From the NCBI GenBank assembly GCA_008638375.1, contig CM018035.1, positions 21,372,307-21,436,306 of the forward strand: DNA of 64,000 nucleotides, read 5' to 3'. Below are positions 12,200 through 24,599 of this stretch, piece after piece. The position numbers were made by a program, and so were the translations under genes. Position 1 is the stretch's first letter; each line of letters starts with the position of its first letter. Below the pieces are notes generated by a model that was given only the letters and a program-made list of their open reading frames with translations, had not been told where the DNA came from and did no database searches. Source of the DNA: Nyssa sinensis. Its lineage: Eukaryota; Streptophyta; Magnoliopsida; Cornales; Nyssaceae.

Positions 12200-13305
12200 A
12201 AGATTGATCCTTGGCTTGACAGGCTCCCCACTCTTGATTGTGGGCTAACTTTGGTTGATCCTCGATGGAGGAGGCCTAATAGCTTGTTTGTCAATCAAAT
12301 CTTGGATATCGTGCCATAACATGGTGCAATGACTAGTGGAGTGGCCCACACATTGATAATAGGCACAACGCTTGTTCAAATCATAGTTCTTGGGTATTAG
12401 GTTTGGAGTGGGCCAAGGATCCAAAGGTTGGAGATGTCTTTCTTCGCAAAGCTTTTGAAAAACTTCGCTTAATGATGTAGGAAGTTCTGAGAATGACCTT
12501 GATGGGCGCTTTCGAGATGAATTTGGCAGAGGTGAGGTGGTTGAACTAACAGACCAAAAGAAAGACTATTGTGGAGTTAAAGCATTGACTGCAATCTGTG
12601 CATTATTGGGCTTGATGTTTTGTGTGGGCTTCCTCAATATTCCATCATTAATTGCATCCTCGATTTGGATTCCAGTCCCTATAAGAGCTTTGAAAGTCTC
12701 AAAGTAGCGGGCAAACAATGATTCATAGTAAATGAGAAGTAAGTTCTTCTTCACCATTTGCACTTGTTCGACTTCACTTGGCTTGTTGACCATTTGGGCC
12801 TTTTTCGCACTCCATCGGGTGATGAAAATTAAAAGAATCTCCTTGGGTTCTTTCTTAGTGGTTTCAAGGTCCCTGAGTGTGATGTCTAACTCATTGTTAT
12901 ACTTGTACTGCTTGACAACTGCATTACATAGTTGTTCCCAATCTTTGGATATTGGCTCTTCCAAGTCTAAGAGCCAACGGAGAGCTGCCCTAGTGAGGGT
13001 TTAGTGGAACATTTGAGCCATCATTCTAGTTGTAGCTGTCATGCCCCGCACATCCGGCCCAATAAGATATTGTCCGCTTTAGGCTTTCGGCTCACACGGA
13101 TTTGTTCTTGGCTGGACTTTTGCCTACCAAAAGGCCTCTTACTGAGGAGATGCGTGCACACCCCTTATAAATACCTTCACTTCCTCCCCCCCAGGCAATG
13201 TGGGACTCGGTCACCATCTCATTACCCTCTCCCCCTTAAGGCTCCGCCTCTCTAGAGGCATGCAGAGGCCTGGGCCACAATTCACCACTCTTCCGGCTAG
13301 GGATT

Positions 13306-13318
13306 GGCTCTGATACCA
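13306..13318 (-). other. Primer-binding site of the TRIM-like element
   Basis: The plus strand reads GGCTCTGATACCA. The minus strand is therefore TGGTATCAGAGCC, a perfect tRNA-Met-type site two bases from the LTR terminus GGGGCATGACA. Confidence 0.85.
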
Positions 13319-14204
13319 TTTGTCATGCCCCGTACATCTGGCCCAATAAGATATTGTCCGTTTTAGGCTTTTGGCCGGCACGAATTTGCTCTTGGCTGGG
13401 CTTTTGCCCACCAAAAGGCATCTTACTAAGGAGATGCGCACACACCCCTTAATGAAGTCTTGAAGGATGGAGGAGAGGTAGACCATGAAAGATATTTGGC
13501 CCTTAAGGCATATTTTACGTGCATAAAGGCATAGGCCCTAAGACATGTATATTCCATTGCGAAAAACTTGTATATTATAAACACTACGGCAAGGCCCTAT
13601 AATTGTAATAAATATGAAGTTAGTGACCTTTAAGTTCAAGTTCATGTGTATGTATGATGGATTGTATAATTAAATGATGTATATTTAATTTCCATGAGAT
13701 TGTGGCTATCGAGTGAGGATGGAATGTGCAAGCCCTTAATTATATGAAGTGTTATGAATATTAGGTGGGAAAAATGCTTAGAAAACAAAGGAGGTTATGT
13801 CAAATTTTTTTTGAAATTAATGAGGAAATTAAGTGTGTAAAACACCATTTAAATATGTGAGAAAAGTGCCCAAAATAGGGGGTTAAAAGCCTTGAGGAAA
13901 TGGGCTAAAAACGAGAAAAACAAACTTGTAAAATCTTAGAAAAAGAAATCAGGAAAACAGAGAAATTTGCTGCAGAAATAGAGAAATTCAGTCTCTGTCG
14001 GGAACAGTGATTTTGTAGAAAAAAAATCAAGATCAGACCTGCCCCAGCCCCCCTGCCTCGCGCCCAGCCGCCCTCACGCGTTCACGTGCGCCTACCGCGG
14101 GCCTGCTTGCGTGTCTGCCATGCGCGCCCATGCGTGTCTGCTGTTGCCCCATGTGTACCTACTGCTGCCTTGTCATGGCACCCAGCTTGGCAGCCCCCTT
14201 GACA

Positions 14205-14345
14205 CCACCTCTTGGCCACCTTTTTGAGCCATGTTTGGCCACCCTTTTGAGCTATTTTTAGGCACCTTTTAGGGCCATGTTTAGCCGCCATTTTGAGTTA
14301 TGTTTAGCCATTCTTTTGGGGCCATGTTTGGCCACTCTCTTAGAC
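14205..14345. repeat. Degenerate minisatellite in the TRIM-like LTR
   Basis: The words GGCCATGTTTGGCCAC and CCTTTTGAGC recur five or six times at about 25-30 bp spacing. The upstream part (14085..14170) is also repetitive, on TGCGTGTCTGC. The repeats are non-coding. Confidence 0.6.
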
Positions 14346-15819
14346 CACTTTTGGTGGATTTCTTTGACCTGTTCTTGGCCTATGTCTTAGGATATTTGGG
14401 AACCCATTTGGGGTCACTATTCCAAGGCATATTTAAAGACATTTTGGGGCAAATCTTGGAGGCCATTCTTGAACGTAACTTAGATAAATTTTAGACATTG
14501 GTCGGGGGAGATGTTTGACTACCATTTGAAACCCATTTTGGGTAAGCCTAGTAGCAAGTTTTCATTTTAAATTTTAGGGAAACATGGGAGACTAAATGCA
14601 TAATCAACTGAATCTATTAAATTTCCTTTTATTTCCTTTTCTTAATTCATATCACTCACTCCCCGGGTTTGTGAAAATTTGGGGCATGACAGTAGCCCTT
14701 TGTGGTTGCATGGGTCGAACATAGAGCTTGAGATGGGTCTTTAGGCATATGGTCCCTTTGAATTTGTCTAAGTCTGGTATTTTGAACTTATAGGGCAAAC
14801 GGACCTCTAGATATAGGGAGAGTTTTTGGATATCAATCATGTCATCTCCACTGTTGGATTTTCATATAAGGGCTTCCATCTTTTCAAGCCTTTTGAAGAA
14901 GGCCTCTTGATTGGTGTTGGCCTTATCTTGAGGTTTAATTTCATTTTGGGGCCTATTTTGTTTGCCTCATTTAAACTAATCATGTGTGGTTGCATCTTGG
15001 GCCTACTGATTCTCTTGGAGATGATCATAAGGAGATATAGGTGGTTGGTTATTAAAAGGATTGTTGGCCCTGTTGGGAGTGGTGGTAACTGTTGTTATAA
15101 CAGTTCTTAGACTATCTGGGTGAGCCTCTGTGTTTCATCCTTATAATCGGCTATGTCTTTTCTAATTTTGGCCAAAATCTAGAGTAATTGATCCTGATCC
15201 ATAATGACAAGATGCAATGATTGACTTGATTTCGATGCCATGGTTTTCGGGCTCAACTAAGGGAAGGCTACAATAGGGTAGAAAACCTCAATGAATTTTT
15301 TTGATCACCAAATGAGTGTAGAGGAGTTTGAATCCAAGCCAATAGTCCAAAGAGTTTTTTGATTTCAAAACTTCGAGTAAGATAAGTTCCAATTTAAATC
15401 GAAAAGAAGATTATTCCTTAGTAGAAAATGAAGCATGCACTTTTTTTAATTTTGAAGTCTGAATTTTGAAATTCTTTTAGTTTTCTTTTTTGATTTTTTT
15501 TTTAAAATGGTTAGGGGCATAATGCCTAGGTAGCCCCTAGGTCCTAAGAGGATGGAATGGTTTGCTTGAATGAGGAAAGAATTCCTAAAGGTTGGGAAGA
15601 TGGAATCCTAATAAAATTGATTAGACCCTATCAGAGTGGTCAAGATGAACCAATATTGACTAAATGAAGATCTTAAAGATAGGTGACTCTTGAAAAGGAA
15701 ATGAAAACCTATCTTGAGTGGTTGGCATTATACGGGGAACTGATAGGGGGGCTACAAATTGAAGCCTAACTTGATTCCTAAGACAACTAAATAATCTGAA
15801 TTGTAAAATCTTATAAGTC

Positions 15820-16347
15820 ATACCTAGCCCCTAAATTCCAACATATTGGGAGACTTGAATGCTAATAAATGCCCTCAATGGGAAAAAAGGTGTCAAAATT
15901 ATCGAAATGCTCTTCGATGCGCAGAAGAGTCCTAACTAAAGTGGGGTTCCAATAGGAAGAGTCTTACTAGATATGGGACTCAGACGGGAAGAGTCTTACG
16001 AGATGTAGGACTTTGACGAGAGTATGACTCTGTCAGGAAGAGTCCTACTAGGACTCTGTCAGGAAGAGTCCTACTAGGACTTTGTCAGGAAGAGTCCTAC
16101 TAGGACTCTATCAAGAAGAGTCCTACCAGGACTAGGACTCTGACAGGAGAGTCTTAATGGGAGTGGGACTCTATCGAAAAGAGTCCTACTTGGACAAGGA
16201 CTCTGACACAAGAGACTTAATAGGAGTGAGACTTTGTCGGGAAAAGTCATACTTGGGATAGGACAATGTTGGGAAAAGTCCAATTGGAAGTTGGTTTCTC
16301 CGCATAATTGCAAAATTTCTCCTACCCAATCAAGGGTCACAAAATGA
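15820..16347 (-). repeat. Extra copy of the Ogre-like LTR start within the leader
   Basis: On the minus strand this block begins TGTATACACTTCATTTTG, a diverged form of the LTR start TGTAGACACCTCATTTTG at 23844. Like 23450..23840, it continues through repeated GGACTCTGTCGGGAAGAG and GAGTCCTAC words. It is a partial LTR-derived copy about 4 kb inside the element. Confidence 0.6.
16026..16135. repeat. 26-bp tandem repeat
   Basis: Four head-to-tail copies of a unit beginning GACTCTGTCAGGAAGAGTCC start at 16026, 16052, 16078 and 16104. The copies differ by one or two bases. More diverged GACTCTGTC words continue on both sides. Confidence 0.85.
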
Positions 16348-16504
16348 AGTGTATACATAAAGTCCATTGTTGATGGAACTTGCAAGCAAGTGAACATCGA
16401 CACAAGAGAAAGATATATTCATTTTGACCTTGATTGTGAATTTTTTGACCTGGTCGGACTCATTCCTAAATGAGATTCCTATATATCACCCTCGAGTGAA
16501 TTAG

Positions 16505-16880
16505 ACGATTTTCTAAGATGGATTATGTCCTTAGACGATTTTCTGTGATAGATTACATCCTTAGATAGTTTACTAAGATGGATTACGTCCTCAGATGGTT
16601 TACTGAGATGGATTACGTCCTCAATCGGTTGACCTAGATGGATTACATCCTTGGTGGACAGCTTGCCTAGATGGATTATGTCCTTGGTGGACGGCTTGCC
16701 TAGATGGATTATGTCCTCAAATATTTTTTTCTGGATGGATTACGTCTTTAGATGATTTTTTGCCTAGATAGATTACGTCCTCAAATGCTTTTGCCTAGAT
16801 AGATTACATCCTCAAATGGGTTTTTGCCTAAATGGATTACGTCCTCAAACATTTTTTGCCTAGATGAATTATGCCCTTGG
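16505..16880. repeat. Minisatellite of about 30-38 bp units
   Basis: About eleven or twelve imperfect copies share the core TAGATGGATTACGTCCT followed by a variable 12-20 bp. From 16890 to 17040 the array passes into a different motif, GAAAGGAATGCTATC. No frame is maintained. Confidence 0.8.
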
Positions 16881-19800
16881 TGGATGGCTTGCCTGAAAGG
16901 AATGCTATCTTAGCAGGATTTTCCTAAAAGGAATGCTATCGTAATAGAAATTTTAATGAGATTACATCCTAAATGGATGACTTACCTGAAAGGAATACTA
17001 TCCAAACATGATTTTCCTAAGAGGAATGCTATCCTAATAGGAAATGAGGAAGAATTTTTTATTGAGAAGGATTTCAGCCTTATTTTGTAAGGATAAGTAA
17101 ATGATTATTATCAAATTATGACTCACTAGGGAGATGACTTAGCTTAACTCCACTAGAATGATGGAATTCGGTGTATCTCTATGGGGAAGAATGACTTAAC
17201 CCTGTCGGGGAAGAACGGGGTTATAGAGATTGCTTGGTGGCTATAACTCGCTGGGGCAAGGAAACTAAATCAGTTCATTTGGGAATAAACTTAAAGATTG
17301 TGAGTCGTAAGGAAGATAATTGAGACTAACTCCAATAGGGAACTTTGACATTTCCTTTGTGATGACGGTGGTTTCATTGAGGTGACTAGCTAATTCTCAT
17401 AAGAAAGTAAGCCAACATGGTTTATCTCTATTAAGGAGTGATTTTTCTAAGAAAATGATGAGTTAAAGTAAATTCTAGTTGACCCTATAAGGAAGGATCT
17501 GATCATTTTTCAGACCATAAGGTAATTTTAGCTCAACTTTCTTAGGATAGGAGAACAACAAGTGTACACAACTTTGAAAAAAGTTACACTCAAAGTGATA
17601 CACTCAACTATTGATAGGAGTTGATGAAAATTCTTTCCTTAGATAGGGGATAGACAAGATATGCAAGAAGTAGCCTTGCGCTAGATAGAGGGAGGCAAAA
17701 ATCAATTTAAATGGGAGAATGGAAAAGTATGAAAAAATCATCTTGATGAAGAACTCTTACCTCAGCTACAGGAATATGAAATTTACTCAATTTAGAGAGG
17801 AGTAAGAAGAATGCACTCAACCCAGATATGAGTGAAGAAAATGTACTCAACTTAGATAAGAGCGGTGGGATTGTACTCAACTTAGATAAGAGTAAAGAAA
17901 TGTTCTCATTTAATGAGAGAAAATGTTATGAAACATGTTTTTGTTTTTTCATTTTTGAAAAAAGATTTTCATTTAGAGAAAAATTCTGACTTTTGGCTTG
18001 GAATCTACTGGCCCCTAGATCACTAGCAATCAAGTTAATTGTTTAGGTAAAAAAAATCGTTGCTTGGTTTCAAGTAGTGAGATTGTCCATCTTTGAAGAT
18101 GACTTGGGAAAATTTGTTTGAGTTATGAATTGAGGATATAAAGGCTTAGGAGACTTGATCAACTAAAGACTTATCTTCAAGTTAATGGATAAAAACTTTT
18201 TTCCCTTCCAAATGGTTTGGGAGGTTCCTTTGAAAACTTCAAACTATTATTTTCAACATGATTTAGTTTGATCATTTGAGAAAATGAAAATCATTAATTT
18301 TCACAAAAGATTGTGTATTTAATTGAGCATATTAGATGAAATCATTAAATGAAAAAAAATTTGGGTGAGCCAAAGTGATAGAGAATTATCCAAAAGGTGG
18401 GCAAAGTTGTTAAGGTAAGGCAAAGGTGAAATGGAACCGTTTAGATGGAAAAATGGTCCTTATATTGGCATGAAGGAGTTTAAAGCAAATTGTATGATTT
18501 GTAAGAGTATGAGTTACTCTTAGAATAAATAATGCATGAAGGAGACCTTTATGAAGCAAGGACGAGCTACTTCAAAAAGTAAGAAAGTAATTTGATGCAA
18601 ACAGGTAGGTAAGGAGTCTCTAGATGAGTTCCTTTAAAAAGTGGGTTAAGAATGAAAAAGTAATGAGGTGCAAATAGGAAAGGAGAAAGTTCCTTTTTTG
18701 AAACCATTTGCTACATGATCCATTTATTTGTAAGACCCTTTGAAAGAGCTATCAGTTGAAATGTGACAATTCCCTTAAATAAACAAAACCTCAAGGTGGT
18801 CTTATTATTAGGGATGAAATGTAAGCTAAGGTAAGGTTTACCAAATGAAAGGTATATAAGGCTCAAAATCCCCCATATTTATGGCACCAAGCCCCTTGTG
18901 TTCATCTATTTGGTGTGCATGCCGTTCATTTGTAGGACCTTGATGTGCATGTCCATTATTAGCATGACTTTCATGACCAAACCTAAAGTTACTTCTTAGG
19001 CTGCCTACGTATCTCTTTTTCAAAGAATCAGGTCTAACATAGTTCATTGCTTACTTAAAGCTCTTTCAGCCATAAAAGGCTTAATTGACTAAATGCTAAT
19101 TATACCTAGCCCCTAAATTCTAACATAGTGGGACATTTGAACGCTAATGGAATGACTTCTAGACTTTGAAGTAATGATTCTGAAAAATATCGAGAAAAAA
19201 TTTGAAATTGATCCGGACCTTTACTAGGACTGAACATGATTAGAACTCGAGTTGATTTAGAAAGATTATGTGATAAGAATAAACCTAAAAAGTTCTTTTG
19301 AAATTGATTTTGTCGGCCCTATCAGCTAAAAAAGTTAAAATGTTTTGGAAAAAATTCAGAATTTTAACAATTTAGCAAAACGAGAAAATGCCCTCTCTAT
19401 GTGCCCATCGGTATTTAGCCTCTGTGTCGAGCGACAATCAGCACATGTGCCAATCGGTTGATAGAGACGGGTATTTTTTTGACTTTTTGGATTTTTTCTG
19501 ATTGGGTCAAACTTTGCAAAAAGTCTATGAGTGTCTTACTAGAATTGGGTTTATTGTTCGAAATCATGAATCAATGGTAGATTACATGCATGACTTTTAG
19601 ACCGGGTAAAGGTTTTAAAGCTTCCCTTTTGATAGGACGTGCCATACACCTCTCACAGTCATTAGAATGTAATGACCATGGTCAAATGGTACAACATCAC
19701 CTTGTTGTATACCATCCCAAGGTCACTAGAGTGTAGCATCCGCAGTCAAGCGGTATTGATCAATGAGTGGAGGGTCTTTTTTGGCAACACCTGTCAAGCT

Positions 19801-20046
19801 GAATGAGCATACGGGGCGAGGGCTACTAACAGTCCAAGGTTTAGAAGGTATGTAGTGCAAATACAAATGTTATGGAGTGATGTGTGTGCAAGGCATTCCA
19901 ATTTTAGTCCTTTCTATTCACCCATCTATACATTCAAACATCCAGACATCCATTCATCCATCATAAAGGGGAAAACAAATGAATGTAAAGCAAGTAAACG
20001 AAATATCCTTGAAGTGAAGTTTTCGCCGAGTCTAGCCCTCTTTAGT

Positions 20047-20064
20047 TCTCAAGTGAAGTCGCCA
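20047..20064 (-). other. Primer-binding site of the Ogre-like element (tRNA-Arg type)
   Basis: The minus strand reads TGGCGACTTCACTTGAGA directly after LTR end CACA plus one base. Ogre elements use the related TGGCGACTCCACTGGGGA, complementary to tRNA-Arg. The first seven bases match, with changes after that. Confidence 0.7.
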
Positions 20065-20192
20065 TTGTGGGTGCCAATGCCAAAAAATATTCCTTTTTAT
20101 GGAAGATCATAGCTCTTAGATATTTCACAAAGTGCATAATAGATTTTTTGAGCAGATATCAAAACTCACAAGGTAGACATTTGGAAGCAGGA

Positions 20193-22603
20193 TGTAAAAC
20201 CCACTAATTCAAGATGCCAGATTACTCACCTCAAGTTCTCAGTCTGTTTCTTTAATCTCCTTTCCTTTATCCTTAGTTTCTAGATCCATAAGTCAAATGC
20301 ATATAACTTCGTATTAGAACATAACTTAAACATTGCTATTGGCCATTTATTGTCTTTTGTAACTTAATTTTTCCTAACAGACTCTATTTGTGGGTCTAAC
20401 AGCCTTGAAAACTTTAAGTTAGGTTCCATTCATTTTTTTGAATTCATTTTATAGCTAAATTAATGCTTGGGACACAACAGATATCGATTCATTTGTTGTT
20501 CTATATTGTTTAAAATTCATTTGGGTGAAACGGACCTTACCATTGGGTCCAGAACATCCAAAATAGTTAAGATAGACTCTTTTTTGTATTTAATTGAATT
20601 CGGGCATCACTAAGGGCATAATGGTACTTGTGACAATTCTCGTGTCTAATTTTTAAAATTTCATTTCATAATGGACCTTGTCATTGGGTCCAGAGCATAA
20701 AAAAATTCAAAATAGAATCTTCTTTCATTTTATTTGGCTTTCGTTTGGCCTATTTTTGGCTCAAGGACATTTTGATAATTTTTCTAAATTTAAAAGGATT
20801 TAAAATTAATTTTTTGGGCCATTTCATAATTAACAGAAAGTTCTGGTGGTTAAAATATAATTTTAGAAATTATATAATTGAACCGTATGGTCTGACGGAC
20901 TAGTGACTGAACCAACCTGACTTGGTTAAGAATCAATCGGTTTATGATATCATTGCGTAAGCGTGACATCAGCCAGCCACTCATTAAAATGATATTATTT
21001 TGAAAAGCCTTTAGATCCATTTCTATGCGGGTCAGCCCAGACCTAGTATCCGACCCGACTTGACCGACCCGAGTCAATAGTTGACTGGGTCAACAGAAGC
21101 CTTACCGATGCTCAATGGCGATCTCTGGTGACCTTTTTCGGTGATGAGCCCAAAATGGTTCGAATCAAGTTTCCACAAGGTGTCCATATTTAGAGTCAAA
21201 AAGGAGTTTGGCCTGGCTTTAGTCGTCAAATTGTGGGGTTACAAAAGCTGCCCCAGCGAAGCCTGTTTTTCTAGCGAGGTATTCGCTTCCTATTTCATGA
21301 GGTTTTAGACGTGGTTTTTGCCCTATTTTTACACTATTCAATTTTTGGGACCTCAGGGAACATTTTTCCCATTTATAAAATTGACAAAATCACCCTAAAA
21401 ACTCTCAATTTGATTTTTCACAATCATGACTGTGATCCCTCGGTTCCAGCCCATCCCAACACTATTAGTTCTGATATTTCTTGCATTGCTTAACATTTAT
21501 TGTTTGATTAATTCTTGATGTTAAAATCTTTTTTTGAATCAAGTATTTTCTTATGCTTGTTTCAAAGCTCATTAATGGAGGGTTGTTTGCATGCAGGAGT
21601 TTCTAGCCCTTTTGGGCCTAATTTCCAAGGATATTGAACGAGAGGGTTTCATTGGCCTTCCCTTAGTCTAACTTTGATTTTCTCTACAAATCTTCATTTT
21701 CTCTCTCTAGTTTCTCTCTACAAACTGCACCCATCCTCTACCATTATGCTGTTTTTCTTATGGTCTTGCTTCCTTTTTGGGCTCATGGAAGCTACATGCA
21801 ACTGGTTTCCCCCTCTCATTTTCTTTTTCTTTTTCTTCTCTCTTGCTCTCTCTCTGCCTCTCTCTCTCTCTAGCCGAAGCACACTTGGTCTGAATTGAGT
21901 GTTTGTCTATCACACGTACACACAGACTCAGTTTTTATAATGGGGGAGGGGTTTGCATGTATTCTGATTGGGTTAGGGGTTGGTACTATAGGGTGGTGAC
22001 ATGTGTCTCATTTTCTGAATTTTCTACACTTTTTTATGGATTATATACATATCATGTGGCTTATATAACACAAAAGTGTTTGTGGCCTAGTTGGCAACGT
22101 TTTGGGAGTTAGTATATATCTTTTGTAAAGTGCAAGGGTTCAAGTCTTGGTAAGAGCATTTTAAAGCTCTTTTATCTTTTTTTCCTTCACACATGCATCA
22201 TATTGCATGTTAGAGTATTTTATTTATTCCCAAATTTTGCATTTTAAATCTCTCAAAAGTCTAATATTTTTTTGGCGAAGTTTCTTGATTAAGCATACTT
22301 CATTTATGTACTACTAGTCTTGTCTTGGTGTATTTCATGCACTAATCTTCCAAAATTATTCATTTGTTAGTCCTCGATTCAAGCCAATCGTAATTTGTCA
22401 TCAAGTTATGATCGTCATCATAAAATCACTTTTTTAAAATTGATCGTATCCAATCTATAGCTAATTGCTCTCATTTATACATTTGTCTCCATATTCATTG
22501 ACTATCAGTCTTAAGTAGAATTGTCCATGATTAATAAGAGAGTTCTCTCATTATAATCATCATTATCTTTAACCGCCCCACTTAATTAAGTTCGGATGTT
22601 ACA
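20193..22603 (-). repeat. Decayed Tekay-like LTR inserted in the Ogre-like LTR
   Basis: Several blocks parallel the Element A LTR in the same order. These are GATTACTCACCT, ACCATTGGGTCCAGAACATCC, CTGAACCAACCTGACTTGG, a GACCCGA-rich stretch, CTGGTGACC, a CT microsatellite near 21850, and the terminus GGATGTTACA at 22603. It begins partway into the family LTR, so it is truncated on the left. I found no convincing target duplication. It is a solo or truncated LTR. Confidence 0.55.
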
Positions 22604-22866
22604 TTAACAGATCTAAAGAAAGCTGTTAAGGGTTTGAAATGTGTACCTTATTTAGTCAGCTAGAAAAGTTTGATTTAGAGGCTTAATCTGACAGATCTCT
22701 AACTTGTTTTTCGATTTGGAAAGCGTCGTTTCAACTTACTTCTTGAAAGGAGACCATCACCTCGGCATTGAGAGATGGGGAGTTCTTATAGAGAGAACTC
22801 TAGAATTATACTAACAGAGTAAGGCATTGAAAAAATGTGTGTTGAAACGTGATGGCGAAGGGCCTC

Positions 22867-22874
22867 TATTTATA
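22867..22874 (-). promoter_or_regulatory. TATA box of the Ogre-like LTR
   Basis: The minus strand reads CCTATAAATAGAGGCC, a strong plant TATA box in the U3/R part of the LTR, oriented towards the primer site and gag. Confidence 0.55.
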
Positions 22875-23844
22875 GGCAAAACATGGAGATTCGATCCAAG
22901 GGCCTAAGATGAAACCCTAGAACGGAAGGCTAGGATCTTATCTTAAGTGGTAATTATCAAATTAAATAACTGAAAAGTCAAATAATTATCCTAACTAAAT
23001 AAACTGATAAATAATTATGACAATGCAAGAACCAATAGAATCGATGTCTACATGGAAGAGCCAATGAGATAAAAGAAAAGTAGAATTTAATTGAAAATAA
23101 ACTCTAAAATAGAAACATTCAGGTTCAATGTATCTCCTATTAAGGAAATATCAAGTAGCTAGATTTATGGAAACTTTAGAAATGGAAAGTCCTAATTATA
23201 ACTAACTAAACTATTATCACTCCAAATTATCAAATCACCCCCCATTCGGTAGAGAATCCCTAAATTGCCACAAGAAATATGAAATGACCAAATTACCCCC
23301 AATTGGTCACCAAATGGCTGAAATTACCAAAATCCCCCCATATGGGTAAAATGATATAAAAATTACAAAAATGCCCATCAAGTGGCAAGGAAGTCCTACT
23401 GAGGGTAGGATTGTGCCAAAATTAACAAAATGCCCCCAATGGGCAAAAAGGTGTTGAAATTATTAAACGCCTTCCGATGGGTAGAGGAGTCCTAACCAAG
23501 GTGGGAATCTAACAAGAAGAGTCCTACTAGATTAGGGACTCTGATGGGAAGAGTCCTACTGGATATGGGACTTTGACAAGAGAGGTTTAACATAAGTAAG
23601 ACTCTATCGGGAAGATTCCTACTAGGACTGGGAGAACAATAGGAGAGTCCTAACAGGAGTAGGACTCTATTGAAAAGAGTTAAACTTGGACTAGGACTTT
23701 GACAAGAGAGTCCTAACGGCAGTGGGACTTTGTCGGGAAGAGTCGTACTCGGGATAGGACTCTATGGGAAAGAGTCCTATTGGGAGTAGGTTTTTTGGCA
23801 CAATTGCTGAACTTCTCTTACCCATACAAAATGAGGTGTCTACA

Positions 23845-24599
23845 GGGGGATTTTTTTATGTGATAAGGATCTTGTGAAATTGATCGAAATCAATCGTTGA
23901 AATCAATAGAGAAATGGATGATATGCAACATATATGAAGTTTTTCAATAGAAGCTCTTAGATCTAACAATTTTGGGTATCTCATAATGATGAACTTTTAA
24001 TGCTTTGTTTTCTCTATTCTCCCTTCGTGCAAAAATGAATTTTTGTGTATTTATTGTGTGAAGATCGGATCTCATATAGTTTGAAAAATCATTTTTACGC
24101 AGTGGTCATTCGAACAACCAACTTATTCGTTCAAATGAGCATGGAACGAGCTTCAAACGAGAAAAACTTTGAGGTTGTACCTCGTTTGACTTTAGACCTT
24201 TCGAACGAATGAGAATGAACAAAACACCTTTCAATTGTTCGTTTGAACGAGCAACTGAAAGTGCTCATTCTCTGCTTGTCTTGTGAAATTAATTTCCCTA
24301 AGTGTTTCAAGTATGCATGTTTGGGAAATCTATTTCACAGTCACAAGACCACTTCATACATGATGATATAAAATAAACTATATGCTATACATGCAATGTG
24401 TGAGTGAGTTTGATCCAAATCACAACAAAAAAAGTCCAAATTACCCAATTACCCTTTAAGAACTAAGACGGTTGGCAATAGATCACAACAATGAAGCTTG
24501 AACCTTCTAGGCGTAGAAGGGGCATTGAGATACTCTAAACCTAGGACTAATGTAGTGATTACATTGAAAACACATTTTGTCAAAATTGGATTAGCCAAT
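23845..24599. other. Spacer without recognisable gene
   Basis: No frame or motif is recognised. Near 24080..24260 words such as CGTTCAAA, TCGAACGA and GTTTGAACGAGC recur in both orientations. That gives weak inverted-repeat character, but no clear element ends. Confidence 0.4.

Larger units (their letters stand above)
13037..14691 (-). mobile_element. TRIM-like non-autonomous LTR element inside the Ogre-like gag
   Basis: The insertion begins TGTCATGCCCC and ends GGGGCATGACA and is flanked by GTAGC at 13032..13036 and 14692..14696. A second TGTCATGCCCC at 13321 begins a direct repeat, so 13037..13180 matches 13321..13450. Just before 13321 lies the complement of a tRNA-Met primer site. On the minus strand this gives a 5' LTR of about 1.37 kb (14691..13321), primer site, a tiny interior with a purine tract near 13220..13235, and a truncated 3' LTR. 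No coding sequence is present. A TATA-like TTATAAATA lies near 13166. The two LTRs are grossly unequal, so a deletion has removed most of the 3' LTR. Confidence 0.78.
12200..15241 (-). pseudogene. gag: Ogre/Tat-like gag, split by a TRIM-like insertion
   Basis: Translation starts at the ATG complementary to 15239..15241 (MASKSSQSLHLVIMDQ) and runs down the minus strand with several stops. Before the insertion is the capsid start (KFKIPDLDKFKGTICLKTHL). After it come AALRWLLDL and WEQLCNAVVKQYKYNNEL, then FARYFETFKALIGTGIQIED in a clean stretch at 12964..12566. Near 12400..12240 lies the lineage's CxxH-type knuckle with GHSTSHC and IQDLIDKQAI. These blocks match the gag of Ogre-type elements, which package the RNA. 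The element inserted at 13037..14691 leaves a GTAGC duplication, and the frame continues across it. Protease, RT and a 3' LTR are not seen downstream, so only the 5' part survives. Confidence 0.75.
15242..20046 (-). other. Long leader of the Ogre-like element, no gene
   Basis: The stretch between the tRNA-Arg-type primer site and the gag ATG is about 4.8 kb. Ogre-type elements are known for long leaders, sometimes with an extra ORF, but no long frame survives here. The content is low-complexity and repeat-rich. It includes LTR-start homology at 15820..16347, minisatellites at 16026..16135 and 16505..16880, ACTCAACTTAGATAAGAG repeats near 17815..17900, and a block TACCTAGCCCCTAAATTC shared by 15830 and 19105. 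Confidence 0.55.
20066..23844 (-). repeat. Ogre-like 5' LTR, interrupted
   Basis: On the minus strand it starts TGTAGACACCTCATTTTG at 23844, typical of Ogre LTRs, and ends CACA next to the primer site. A foreign Tekay-like LTR (20193..22603) lies inside, so the native LTR is about 1.36 kb. The start (23450..23840) is a run of GAGTCCTAC and GACTCTATCGGG words like those in the leader. No matching 3' LTR is in the window. Confidence 0.65.

Noticed and set aside
20188..22608. Target duplication for the LTR at 20193..22603
   Set aside because: The flanks CAGGA and TTAAC do not match, and shifting the borders by a few bases did not help.
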